From Candidatus Oscillibacter excrementigallinarum (lineage in GTDB: Bacteria > Bacillota > Clostridia > Oscillospirales > Oscillospiraceae): a stretch of DNA of 64,000 bases. A model generated the notes under the pieces. The model was not told the origin of the DNA. It did not search any database and saw only the letters and a list, made by a program, of their open reading frames with translations. The position numbers and the translations under genes were made by a program. The stretch spans positions 1 to 64,000 of the forward strand of contig DWZJ01000069.1 in the NCBI GenBank assembly GCA_019118245.1. Reading direction: 5' to 3'. Each line of letters begins with the position of its first letter. Positions within the stretch are counted from its first letter, which is position 1. This document shows positions 8,652 to 17,465 of this stretch, piece after piece.

Positions 8652-9524
8652 TCAGATAATGGCCTCCACGTAGTCCTTTGCATCGAAGGGCTTCAGGTCG
8701 TCCAGGCCCTCGCCCACGCCGGCCAGCTTCACCGGCACGCCCAGCTCCTTGGCGATGGCGATGACGATGCCGCCCTTGGCGGTGCCGTCCAGCTTGGTCA
8801 GCACGATGCCGGTGAGGCCGGCGGCCTCCTTGAACTGTCTGGCCTGGATCAGGCCGTTCTGGCCGGTGGTGGCGTCCAGCACCAGCAGCGTCTCCCGGGC
8901 GGCGCCGGGGCACTCCCGGTCAATGATCTTGGAGAGCTTGGACAGCTCTGCCATCAGGTTGGCCTTGTTGTGGAGGCGGCCGGCGGTGTCACACAGCACC
9001 ACATCCACGCCCCGGGCCTTGGCGGCCTGGAGGGCGTCGAACAGCACCGCGCCGGGGTCGGCCCCCTCGTGCTGGCGGACGATCTCACAGCCGGACCGTT
9101 CCGCCCAGATCTGCAGCTGGTCCGCCGCCGCGGCCCGGAAGGTGTCCGCCGCGCACAGCAGCACTCGCTTGCCCTGGCTCTTCAGCTGGTGAGCCAGCTT
9201 GCCGATGGAGGTGGTCTTGCCCACGCCGTTGACGCCGATGAACAGCACCACGCTGGGGGTGGTGGACAGGTCCAGAGCGGTGTCTCCCACGTCCATCTCC
9301 TCCGCCAGGATGTCCCGGAGGGCGGTCTTGACCTCCTCCTGACCCTGGAGTTTCTCCTTCCGCACCCGGGTGCGGAGCTTCTCCACCGCGTCCAGGGCCG
9401 TGTCCATGCCCAGGTCCGCCAGGATCAGGGTCTCCTCCAGCTCCTCGAAAAAGGCCTCGTCCGCCTCGGAGAAACCGGAGAACAGATTGGTTGTGATTTT
9501 TTTCAGTTTGTCAAAAAAGCCCAT
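8652..9524 (-). CDS. ftsY: Signal recognition particle receptor FtsY
   Basis: NG-domain motifs GVNGVGKTTSIGKLA, DTFRAAAADQL, CDTAGRLHNKANLM, LTKLDGTAKGG, GVGEGLDDLKPFD. Confidence 0.97.
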   Translation of the reverse strand: MGFFDKLKKITTNLFSGFSEADEAFFEELEETLILADLGMDTALDAVEKLRTRVRKEKLQGQEEVKTALRDILAEEMDVGDTALDLSTTPSVVLFIGVNGVGKTTSIGKLAHQLKSQGKRVLLCAADTFRAAAADQLQIWAERSGCEIVRQHEGADPGAVLFDALQAAKARGVDVVLCDTAGRLHNKANLMAELSKLSKIIDRECPGAARETLLVLDATTGQNGLIQARQFKEAAGLTGIVLTKLDGTAKGGIVIAIAKELGVPVKLAGVGEGLDDLKPFDAKDYVEAII

Positions 9525-9530
9525 GGTCTC

Positions 9531-9749
9531 TCACTCCACTTTCTTGCCGCAGTAAGGGCAGGTCTTGTCCGGGCGGAGCTCCCGGACCGGCTTTCCGCAG
9601 TGGGGGCAGCGCAGCAGCAGCCACACCAGCCCCAGATCCAGCAGAAAGATCAGCAGGCCGGCATAGGTCATCCAGCCTCCCCGAAAGAGGAGCAGGCCAG
9701 CCAGCAAACCCACCCAAATGATCAGCATCTGTTTATGCTTGCGCTTCAT
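9531..9749 (-). CDS. Small membrane protein with C-terminal zinc ribbon
   Basis: MKRKHKQMLIIWVGLLAGLLLF...RCPHCGKPVRELRPDKTCPYCGKKVE; CxxC...CxxC pairs. Confidence 0.75.
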   Translation of the reverse strand: MKRKHKQMLIIWVGLLAGLLLFRGGWMTYAGLLIFLLDLGLVWLLLRCPHCGKPVRELRPDKTCPYCGKKVE

Positions 9750-9763
9750 GGATCGTCTCCTTA

Positions 9764-9835
9764 TTTGATCTTCAATTCCTTCGCCATGTCGTTCAAGTTG
9801 ATGGTCAAAATCTTGCTCACGCCCTGCTCCTGCAT
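9764..9835 (-). repeat. Duplicated copy of the smc 3' end
   Basis: Encodes MQEQGVSKILTINLNDMAKELKIK-stop, identical in protein to the SMC C-terminus but with several synonymous differences and TAA instead of TGA. Confidence 0.85.
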
Positions 9836-9972
9836 GGCGGCGTCGTCGCAAAGTCCGCTGCGCTCCGTTTCCGCCGACGGCGAAAACTGCTCCCGCTCCC
9901 TTGCTCCTCCTTTTCCCACCGAAACCGCTTCGCTGGGTTTCGGCGGGAGCCCTGAAGGCGGCGTCACCATGC

Positions 9973-12900
9973 TCACTTGATCTTCAATTCCTTGGCCATG
10001 TCGTTGAGGTTGATGGTCAGGATCTTGCTCACGCCCTGCTCCTGCATGGTGACGCCGTAGAGGACGTCGGCCTCCTCCATGGTGCCCCGGCGGTGGGTGA
10101 TGACGATGAACTGGGTCCGGCCCGCCAGCGTCCGCATATAGCGGGCGTAGCGGGTGACGTTGGCGTCGTCCAGGGCCGCCTCGATCTCGTCCATGACGCA
10201 GAAGGGGGTGGGGTGGACCTTCAGGATGGCGAAGTATAGGGCAATGGCCACGAAGGCCTTCTCGCCGCCGGACAGCAGGGAGATGGTCTTGAGGGTCTTG
10301 CCCGGGGGCTGGGCCTTGATCTCGATGCCGCAGCCCAGGATATCCTCCTCGTCCTCCAGCTCCAGCTTGGCCTGGCCGCCGCCGAAGAGCTCCTGGAAGG
10401 TGGTCTGGAAGCTCTCGGACAGCAGCTTGAACTGCTCGGCGAAGATGCGGGTCATCTCGGCGGTGATCTCGCCGATGATGGTCTCCAGTTCACCCTTGGC
10501 CTTCTCCACGTCGTTGCGCTGGTCCGTCAGGTAGGTGTAGCGGGTGTTCACCCGGTCGTACTCCTCGATGGCGCCGATGTTGGGGGTGCCCAGGGCGGCG
10601 ATGTCCCGCTTCAGCTCCCCGATCCGCCGGTTGGCCTTGGGCACGCTCTCCAGATCGATCCGCTGGGCCTGCGCGTCGGAGTGGGACAGCTCGTAGTGCT
10701 CCCACAGCCGGTCCAGGATCTGCTTTTCCTCCATAGCGGAAGTGGCCCTTCTCTGGTCCAGCTTGGCCACCGCCCGCTCCAGGTTCAGCAGGTTCTCGTT
10801 CATCTCCTGGCCCGCCCGGTTCTTGGCGGTCCGCTCCGCCTCCAGGGCATTCTTCTCGTCGTTGATGGCGGCCAGCCGCTGGCGGAAGGTCCCGCCCTGG
10901 CTGGCCAGCGCCTCCAGGGACACCTTCAGCCGGCCGATCTCCGCCTCCGCTTCGGCGATATTTCGGCGGTAGGTCTCCACCATCCGCTCCTTCTGTGCCC
11001 GGTCGCCGGAGAGGTCCGCGCACAGCGTCCGCAGGTCCGCGGCGCTGCGGGCCGTGGCCTCCCGCTCGGCGGTCAGGGCCGCCAGGGCGCTCTTCTTGGC
11101 GCTGATCTCCTCCGTCAGGGCGCCGGACTTTTCCAGCAGCTCCGTCTGGCCGGAGAGTGCCCGCTCCGCCTGGGCCCGCAGGTCCGCGGCGGCGGCCTCC
11201 TGCTTTTCGATCTCCTCCTGTGCGGCGGCAGACCGGGCCGCGTTGTCCTCCAGCCGGCCGGCCAGGCTCTCCAGCTCGCCGGTGAGGTTTTCCACGTTCT
11301 CCTCCAGGGAGCGCAGCAGCAGGTCATACTGTCCCTTGGTGCCCTCCAGCCGCAGGACCTCGTCCTCCGCCTGGCGGCGCTGGACCTCCGCCGTCTCCAG
11401 CTCGTACTGGGAGGCGGCCAGCTCCCGGGCGGCGGCCTCCTCCGCCTGCCGGGCCTCCGCCAGCTGCGTCTGCATGGCGGCGGACCTGGCGGTGAGCTGC
11501 TCCAGCTCCGCCGCCCGGCTGAGGACGCCGGCGGACCGGCTGGTGCTGCCGCCGGTCATGGAACCGCCCCGGTTGATGACCTGGCCGTCCAGCGTCACGA
11601 TCCGGAAAGCGTTGCGGTACTTCCGGGCCATGGCGATGCCGCAGTCCAGGTCCTCCACCACCACGGTGCGGCCCAGCAGGTTGTAGATGATGCTCTGATA
11701 CTTGGGGTCAAAGGCCACCAGCCGGGACCCCAGGCCCACAAAGCCGAATTCGTTCTCCACGCCCTTCTCCCGGAGCTCCTCGCCCCGGATGGCGGTGAGA
11801 GGCAGGAAGGTGGCCCGGCCGCCGTCCCGCTGTTTCAGGTAGTGGATGGCGGCCTTGGCGTCCTCCTCCCGGTCCACCACGATGTTCTGCAGTCCCGCTC
11901 CCAGGGCGATCTCGACGGCCAGGGAGTATTTCCCGTCAGTCTTGACCAGATTTGCCACCGGGCCGTGGATGCCCCGCAGGCCGCTCTGGCCGTGGCACAC
12001 CAGCTTCACCGCCTTGGAGAAGCCCTCGTACTCCTTCTCCATCTCCGCCAGCAGGCGGCGGCGGTTCTCCAGGGCCCCGGCGTCCATGGTCAGCTGGACG
12101 CGGCGCTCCGAAGCGGCGGCGGCCTTCTTCTTCCGTTCCTCCATCCGCAGGCTGTGGCCGGTGATGACGTTGGCGGCGGCCTCCGCCTCGTCCCTGGCGT
12201 CCTCCAGTCGGCGGCGGTTCTCCTTTGCCTCCTGCCGGGCGGACTGGAGCTGTTCCTCCGCAGCGGCCTTGTCCCGCTCCGCAGCCTCCCGCCGCTCCGC
12301 AATCTGCTCCCGTTCCGCCTCCGCGGCGGCCAGCTCCGCCCGCGCGTCCGCGGCGGCGGCCACGGCCATGGCCTCCTGGCCCCGGAGGCGCTCCGCCTCC
12401 GTCTGGGCCCCGCCGGCCTGCTCCGCCATGGCCTGGGCGGTTTCCAGCAGGACGGCCAGGGCGTCGTGCAGTTCCCCGATCTGGCGGTCGATCTCCGCCA
12501 CCCGGGCCTCCTGCTCCTCCGCCTGCCTGGCAAGGCCGCCGGAGCGGCTCTCGGCCTCCGCCAGCTCGGCGGCGGCCCGGTCGATGTTCTCCTGATTGTG
12601 GGCGATGGTGCTCTCCAGCACGGCGGCGGCGGATTCCTTCTCCCGGATCTGTTCCTCCAGCGCGGCGGACTCCGTCCGGATGCGCTCCGCCTCCAGGTCC
12701 TTCTCCCGCATCTTCTCGCTGTACTGCTCGCCCTCGGCGTAGAGGGCGTCCAGGGCGGCGCGGGCCTTGTCCCGCTCCTCCTCGGCGGCCCGGAAGTCCG
12801 CCTCCAGCTTCCGGGCGTCCGCCTTCAGCTGGTCCAGGTTCTCCAGCCAGACGGAGATCTCCAGCAGCCGCAGCTCGTCCCGCAGCACCAGGTACCTCTT

Positions 12901-13539
12901 TGCCTTCTCCGCCTGCTCCCGCAGGGGGTCCACCTGGAGCTCCAGCTCGGCGATCTTGTCGTTGATGCGGACCAGGTTCTCCTCCGTCCGCTCCAGCTTC
13001 CGCTCCGCCTCCTCCTTCCGGTGGCGGAACTTGGAGATGCCGGCGGCCTCCTCAAAGATCTCCCGCCGCTCCCCGCTCTTGGCGGAGAGGATCTCGTCGA
13101 TCTTGCCCTGGCCGATGATGGAGTAGCCCTCCTTGCCCATGCCGGTGTCCAGGAACAGCTCCGTCACGTCCTTCAGCCGGACGGACTGGCGGTTGATGTA
13201 GTATTCGCTCTCCCCGCTGCGGTAGTACCGGCGGGTGACGGACACCTCGCTCTCCTCCATGGTGGGGAAGATGTGCTCCGTGTTGTCCAGCACCAGGGTC
13301 ACCTGGGCAAAGCCCACCTGGCTGCGCTTCTCCGTGCCGCCGAAGATCACGTCCTCCATCTTGGCGCCCCGGAGGCCCTTGGCGCTCTGCTCCCCCATCA
13401 CCCAGCGGATGGCGTCGGAGATGTTGGACTTGCCGGAGCCGTTGGGGCCCACGATGGCGGTGATGTCCTCGCCGAAGTTCAGGACCGTCTTGTCCGGAAA
13501 GGACTTGAACCCCTGGATTTCCAATGCTTTTAGATACAC
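9973..13539 (-). CDS. smc: Chromosome segregation ATPase SMC
   Basis: VYLKALEIQGFKSFPDKT, VGPNGSGKSNISDAIRWVMGEQSAKGLRG, hinge and coiled coil, LLSGGEKAFVAIALYFAIL, FCVMDEIEAALDDANV; GTG start inferred at 13539. Confidence 0.97.
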   Translation of the reverse strand: MYLKALEIQGFKSFPDKTVLNFGEDITAIVGPNGSGKSNISDAIRWVMGEQSAKGLRGAKMEDVIFGGTEKRSQVGFAQVTLVLDNTEHIFPTMEESEVSVTRRYYRSGESEYYINRQSVRLKDVTELFLDTGMGKEGYSIIGQGKIDEILSAKSGERREIFEEAAGISKFRHRKEEAERKLERTEENLVRINDKIAELELQVDPLREQAEKAKRYLVLRDELRLLEISVWLENLDQLKADARKLEADFRAAEEERDKARAALDALYAEGEQYSEKMREKDLEAERIRTESAALEEQIREKESAAAVLESTIAHNQENIDRAAAELAEAESRSGGLARQAEEQEARVAEIDRQIGELHDALAVLLETAQAMAEQAGGAQTEAERLRGQEAMAVAAAADARAELAAAEAEREQIAERREAAERDKAAAEEQLQSARQEAKENRRRLEDARDEAEAAANVITGHSLRMEERKKKAAAASERRVQLTMDAGALENRRRLLAEMEKEYEGFSKAVKLVCHGQSGLRGIHGPVANLVKTDGKYSLAVEIALGAGLQNIVVDREEDAKAAIHYLKQRDGGRATFLPLTAIRGEELREKGVENEFGFVGLGSRLVAFDPKYQSIIYNLLGRTVVVEDLDCGIAMARKYRNAFRIVTLDGQVINRGGSMTGGSTSRSAGVLSRAAELEQLTARSAAMQTQLAEARQAEEAAARELAASQYELETAEVQRRQAEDEVLRLEGTKGQYDLLLRSLEENVENLTGELESLAGRLEDNAARSAAAQEEIEKQEAAAADLRAQAERALSGQTELLEKSGALTEEISAKKSALAALTAEREATARSAADLRTLCADLSGDRAQKERMVETYRRNIAEAEAEIGRLKVSLEALASQGGTFRQRLAAINDEKNALEAERTAKNRAGQEMNENLLNLERAVAKLDQRRATSAMEEKQILDRLWEHYELSHSDAQAQRIDLESVPKANRRIGELKRDIAALGTPNIGAIEEYDRVNTRYTYLTDQRNDVEKAKGELETIIGEITAEMTRIFAEQFKLLSESFQTTFQELFGGGQAKLELEDEEDILGCGIEIKAQPPGKTLKTISLLSGGEKAFVAIALYFAILKVHPTPFCVMDEIEAALDDANVTRYARYMRTLAGRTQFIVITHRRGTMEEADVLYGVTMQEQGVSKILTINLNDMAKELKIK

Positions 13540-13741
13540 GCTTTCACCTCGCTCGGCCTCTCGGCCGGTCCACATACTATAACTAGAATAGTATAGCAGA
13601 CAAGTCCCCCCATTTCAAGGAAAATTCTCCGGTTTGGGGGCGGTGTGCGGCGCGCTCCCCCGTGATACTCGAAACAGATCTCGCTTTTTCGTCCCGAACG
13701 TGTTATTCTTTAGAAAAAATAGCGAAAGAAGGAGGGAGCTC

Positions 13742-13978
13742 GTGGGAGAAAAACGTCCCCGCCTGGTGGTGACCTTCTACACCACCGCCGGGGCCATCGC
13801 CACGGAGCAGCTCTGCCGCCGCCTGGGACTGGAGGGCAAGCTCATCTCCGTCCCCCGGCGCATCACGTCGGACTGCGGCATGGCCTGGTCCGCGCCCCCG
13901 GCGCTGCGGGAGACACTGGAATCCCGGCTGCGGGAGGCCGGGATCGAGACGGCTGGTTTTTATGAGCTGCCGCTGTGA
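13742..13978 (+). CDS. DUF3343 (putative Se/S carrier-like) protein
   Basis: VGEKRPRLVVTFYTTAGAIATEQLCRRLGLEGKLISVPRRITSDCGMAWSAP, typical DUF3343 size and conserved Cys; GTG start inferred. Confidence 0.85.
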   Translation: MGEKRPRLVVTFYTTAGAIATEQLCRRLGLEGKLISVPRRITSDCGMAWSAPPALRETLESRLREAGIETAGFYELPL

Positions 13979-14016
13979 CGGCAAATCGATCCAAGATGTG
14001 TGTAAGGAGTGTATCT

Positions 14017-15123
14017 ATGCGAGAAAAGAACTGGATTCGTGACTATGGACTGATCTTGGTGACGGGCGTGGCCGTGGGCATCGCCGCCCTGGTCCTCACC
14101 GCCGCCGGCAACCCCAAGAACATGGGCTTCTGCATCGCCTGCTTCCTGCGGGACATCGCCGGCGCCCTGGGGCTCCACAGCGCCGCGAACGTGCAGTACA
14201 TCCGGCCCGAGATCGTGGGCATCGTCCTGGGCGCCACTGTTGCGGCCCTGGCGGCCAAGGAATTCCGGGCCAAGGCCGGCTCCTCCCCCGCCTGCCGCTT
14301 CGTGCTGGGGATGTTCGTGATGATCGGCGCCCTGGTGTTCTTAGGCTGCCCCCTGCGGATGGTGATCCGCCTGGGCGGCGGCGACCTGACCGCCGTGGCC
14401 GGCCTGGTGGGCTTCATCGCCGGCATCCTGGTGGGCGTGGTGTGCCTGAAAAAGGGCTTCTCCCTGGGCCGGGCCTATCCCGTCCGGATGGGCGAGGGCT
14501 TCGTCCTGCCTGGGATCATGATCGTTCTGCTGGGACTGCTGCTGTTGGTGCCCGGCCTGCTGAAATTCTCCGAGGCAGGCCCCGGCTCCATGCGGGCCTT
14601 CTGGGGCATCTCCCTGGCGGCCGGCCTGGTGGTGGGCGTGCTGGCCCAGCGGAGCCGCCTGTGCATGGCTGGCGGGATGCGGGACGCCGTGATGCTGCGG
14701 GATTTCAAGCTGCTCTCCGGCTTCCTGGCCATCTGGGTCACCGTCACCGTCGGGAACCTGATCCTGGGGTCCTATGATCTGTCCGCCCTGTCCCAGCCCA
14801 TCGCCCACAGCCAGTACCTCTGGTCCGCTCTGGGCATGGCGCTGGTGGGCTGGGGCTCCATCCTGCTGGGGGGCTGCCCCCTGCGGCAGCTGATCCTGGC
14901 CGGTGAGGGCAACGGCGACTCCGCCGTCACCGTCCTGGGCATGATCGTGGGCGCTGCCGTCTCCCACAACTTCGGCCTGGCCGGCGCCGCCGACTCCATC
15001 GCGGAGGACGGTGCCTACGTGGTGGGCGGCATCGGCACCGCCGGCATGGCGGCCGTGGCCGTCGGCTTCGTGGTGCTGGCGGTCATCACAGCGACCCACT
15101 TACCGAAAAAGGAGGACGCATAA
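14017..15123 (+). CDS. yedE: YedE-family putative selenium transporter
   Basis: Multi-pass membrane protein with repeated LGCPLRMVIRLGGGD / LGGCPLRQLILAGEGNGDS motifs and NMGFCIACFLRD. Confidence 0.9.
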   Translation: MREKNWIRDYGLILVTGVAVGIAALVLTAAGNPKNMGFCIACFLRDIAGALGLHSAANVQYIRPEIVGIVLGATVAALAAKEFRAKAGSSPACRFVLGMFVMIGALVFLGCPLRMVIRLGGGDLTAVAGLVGFIAGILVGVVCLKKGFSLGRAYPVRMGEGFVLPGIMIVLLGLLLLVPGLLKFSEAGPGSMRAFWGISLAAGLVVGVLAQRSRLCMAGGMRDAVMLRDFKLLSGFLAIWVTVTVGNLILGSYDLSALSQPIAHSQYLWSALGMALVGWGSILLGGCPLRQLILAGEGNGDSAVTVLGMIVGAAVSHNFGLAGAADSIAEDGAYVVGGIGTAGMAAVAVGFVVLAVITATHLPKKEDA

Positions 15124-15124
15124 C

Positions 15125-15325
15125 ATGATCGATACCCGCGGATACATCTGCCCCACTCCGGTGCTGATGGTGCAGAAGGCCCTGAAGGACCAGCCCGCCA
15201 CGGTGGAGGTGCTGGCGGAGGCCGGCGCGGCGGTGGAGAACATCACCCGCTTCGCCCACTCCCAGGGCTACCAGGTCAGCAAGACGGCAGACGGGCCGGA
15301 CTTCAAGCTGACGCTGACGAAATGA
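15125..15325 (+). CDS. TusA-like sulfurtransferase
   Basis: MIDTRGYICPTPVLMVQKAL; conserved CPxP motif. Confidence 0.9.
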   Translation: MIDTRGYICPTPVLMVQKALKDQPATVEVLAEAGAAVENITRFAHSQGYQVSKTADGPDFKLTLTK

Positions 15326-15365
15326 CACAAAGGCGGGGAGCCGAACGGCTCCCCGCCTTTGTGTC
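15324..15365 (+). terminator. 20-bp perfect stem-loop at the end of the YedE cluster
   Basis: GACACAAAGGCGGGGAGCCG-AA-CGGCTCCCCGCCTTTGTGTC; overlaps the tusA-like stop codon. Confidence 0.8.
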
Positions 15366-15382
15366 TGCTTTTGTCAGGATGG

Positions 15383-16111
15383 TCAGGCGTTCTCCTGTTC
15401 CCGTTTTCCCCGGGCCTCCTCGATTTGTCGGTAGAGGCACTGGAGGCCGTCAGAGAGGCCGCCCACCTGGTCGATGATGCCCAGGGACACCGCCTCCTCC
15501 CCGTAGATCACGCTGCCCACGTCCGCAGCCATGTCGTCCTTTTTCAGCATCAATGCCTGGAACTTCTGGGCCGTGATCTGGCTGTGGCTGGAGACGAAGG
15601 CCACGATCCGGTCCTGGAGCCGCTGGAAGTAGTTGTAGGTCTGGGGCGCGGCGATGACGGTGCCGCTCATGCGGACCGGGTGGATGGTCATGGCGGCGCT
15701 GGGGACGGCAAAGCTCCGCCGGGCCGCCACCGCCAGGGGCACGCCGATGGAGTGGCTGCCCCCCAGGACGATGGACACCGTGGGCTTGGTCATGCCGGCG
15801 ATCAGCTCCGCGATAGCCAGGCCCGCCTCCACGTCGCCGCCCACGGTGTTCAGCAGGAAGAGGACGCCGTCCACCTCGTCGCTCTCCTCCAGCTTGGCCA
15901 GCAGGGGCAGCACGTGCTCGTATTTCGTGGTCTTGGCGCCGCTGGCTGCGGTGTTGTGGCCCTCGATCTGGCCGATGATGGTGAGGCAGTAGACGGTGCC
16001 GTGGGGCGTCTTGGTCAGGGCGGAGCCGAAGTCCACGATCTGCTGGGAGCCGTCCTTGCCGGTCTCCTCATGTTCTCCGGTGTCGTCCGCCGGTTTCGTG
16101 CGTTCTAACAT
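15383..16111 (-). CDS. ClpP-type / TepA-like serine protease
   Basis: DGVLFLLNTVGGDVEAGLAIAELIAGMTKPTVSIVLGGSHSIGVPLAVAARRSFAVPSAAMTIHPVRM; ClpP fold with GSHS and H motifs. Confidence 0.88.
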   Translation of the reverse strand: MLERTKPADDTGEHEETGKDGSQQIVDFGSALTKTPHGTVYCLTIIGQIEGHNTAASGAKTTKYEHVLPLLAKLEESDEVDGVLFLLNTVGGDVEAGLAIAELIAGMTKPTVSIVLGGSHSIGVPLAVAARRSFAVPSAAMTIHPVRMSGTVIAAPQTYNYFQRLQDRIVAFVSSHSQITAQKFQALMLKKDDMAADVGSVIYGEEAVSLGIIDQVGGLSDGLQCLYRQIEEARGKREQENA

Positions 16112-16250
16112 GGTGATCCCTCCTGTTCCCCGGTAGCATCTGCAATTTTATGAAAAGTACGCGCCGGACTTTCCTTTTGCCCGTTGATGTGGTATGATAA
16201 GAGAACAAAATTTTGGAGATCTCCGGCTTTCAGAACAGGAGGGGCGTCTC

Positions 16251-16853
16251 ATGGGAACGATCCGGCAGAAACTGCACGCGGTCCGGGAGCATTGGTTCCA
16301 GATCCTCATCGCCTGCGGGGCATTGGCCCTGGCCTTTGGGCTGGGGATGAGCTTCCAGGCGGAGCGGGAGGATGCGGAGGAGGAAGCGCAGATTCGGAAC
16401 GCTCTCTCGAACTTCAGCCGCCAGATGGAAATATTCGCCAACGATGTGGGCCGGATGACCCGGCAGTCGGAGCAGGCAGAAGCGAATGAAGCACCCGTAG
16501 ATGACCCGACGGAGCACTATGTGATCTCCCACAGTCTATCCTTCCTGCGAGAGAATGCCGCCACATTTTTTGACATTGCATATCTGCGGCAGTTCAACGA
16601 TTATCGGAATGCCAATTTTTATCTGGACTGGCTGAAATTGGAATTTCTGGGCGGCAACTATCAAGACCTGCAAGGTCTTTCAGAGGTCGTGACCATCTTC
16701 CGGCCCCTGATCGAAGCGCGCCCCGGTGGCCCGCTGGAGGAGACCATGGCCCTTTTGGAGGAAAACGTGACCTCCGGGGATTACCAGGACGCATTGGACC
16801 TGCTGGGACTGGAGCTTGATGCCAGCGGTGATCTGATCCTGACCGGCACCTAA
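16251..16853 (+). CDS. Hypothetical single-TM protein, paralog A
   Basis: MGTIRQKLHAVREHWFQILIACGALALAFGLGMSFQAER. Confidence 0.75.
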   Translation: MGTIRQKLHAVREHWFQILIACGALALAFGLGMSFQAEREDAEEEAQIRNALSNFSRQMEIFANDVGRMTRQSEQAEANEAPVDDPTEHYVISHSLSFLRENAATFFDIAYLRQFNDYRNANFYLDWLKLEFLGGNYQDLQGLSEVVTIFRPLIEARPGGPLEETMALLEENVTSGDYQDALDLLGLELDASGDLILTGT

Positions 16854-16881
16854 AGAGTTAGCTGAAAAGGAGGTACGTCTC

Positions 16882-17439
16882 ATGGGAACGATCCGTCAAA
16901 AGCTGGCCTCCGTCCGGGCGCGGTGGCCCCGTATCCTCGCCGCCTGTCTGGCGCTGGTACTGGCCTTCGGGCTGGGGATGTACGTCCAGTCCCGGCGGGC
17001 TGCGGCGGAGGTGGAGGACGACCTCTATTGGGCCTGTGTGAACATGGAGTCACATCTGTCCTCTCCGGAGATCTGGCTCCGTCTCCCGTACTTTCAGGCA
17101 CTGGAATCCCCCATGGAGGACCCTGGCATAAAAGCAGAAATGGCCCATATACGGCGCTGGGCTGCCAGAATTTTAGAGGCGGAACTGGCCGATCCCCGCG
17201 AAGCGGCCGACGCCCCGGTCTCCCACGCCTATCTGCACGCTCTGGCGGAAGAGGTGCTGGGCAGCAGCTATCCGGACATCCAGGCGGCGGACCGGCTCTT
17301 TGCCGCCTGTGCCCCGCTCCAGAACGCCGTGGAGGCCAGCACGTCACCGGAGGAATTCTTCCCGGCCCTGGAAAAAGAGCTGGCCGGCCCCTCCGGCCAG
17401 GATGTGCAGAAATTTCTGGAAATCTCAAGCGACAAGTGA
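16882..17439 (+). CDS. Hypothetical single-TM protein, paralog B
   Basis: MGTIRQKLASVRARWPRILAACLALVLAFGLGMYVQSRR; shares N-terminus with the preceding gene. Confidence 0.75.
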   Translation: MGTIRQKLASVRARWPRILAACLALVLAFGLGMYVQSRRAAAEVEDDLYWACVNMESHLSSPEIWLRLPYFQALESPMEDPGIKAEMAHIRRWAARILEAELADPREAADAPVSHAYLHALAEEVLGSSYPDIQAADRLFAACAPLQNAVEASTSPEEFFPALEKELAGPSGQDVQKFLEISSDK

Positions 17440-17465
17440 ACGACCACCCAAGGAGGAACGCAACT

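Noticed and set aside
8006-8683. Several overlapping ORFs in the rph-ftsY gap
   Set aside because: They read through inverted-repeat DNA, have Arg/Pro-rich translations and no homology signal; treated as a non-coding element.
10681-13533. 950-aa plus-strand ORF
   Set aside because: Antisense shadow of smc, low-complexity Leu/Gly/Gln/His composition, no domain signal.
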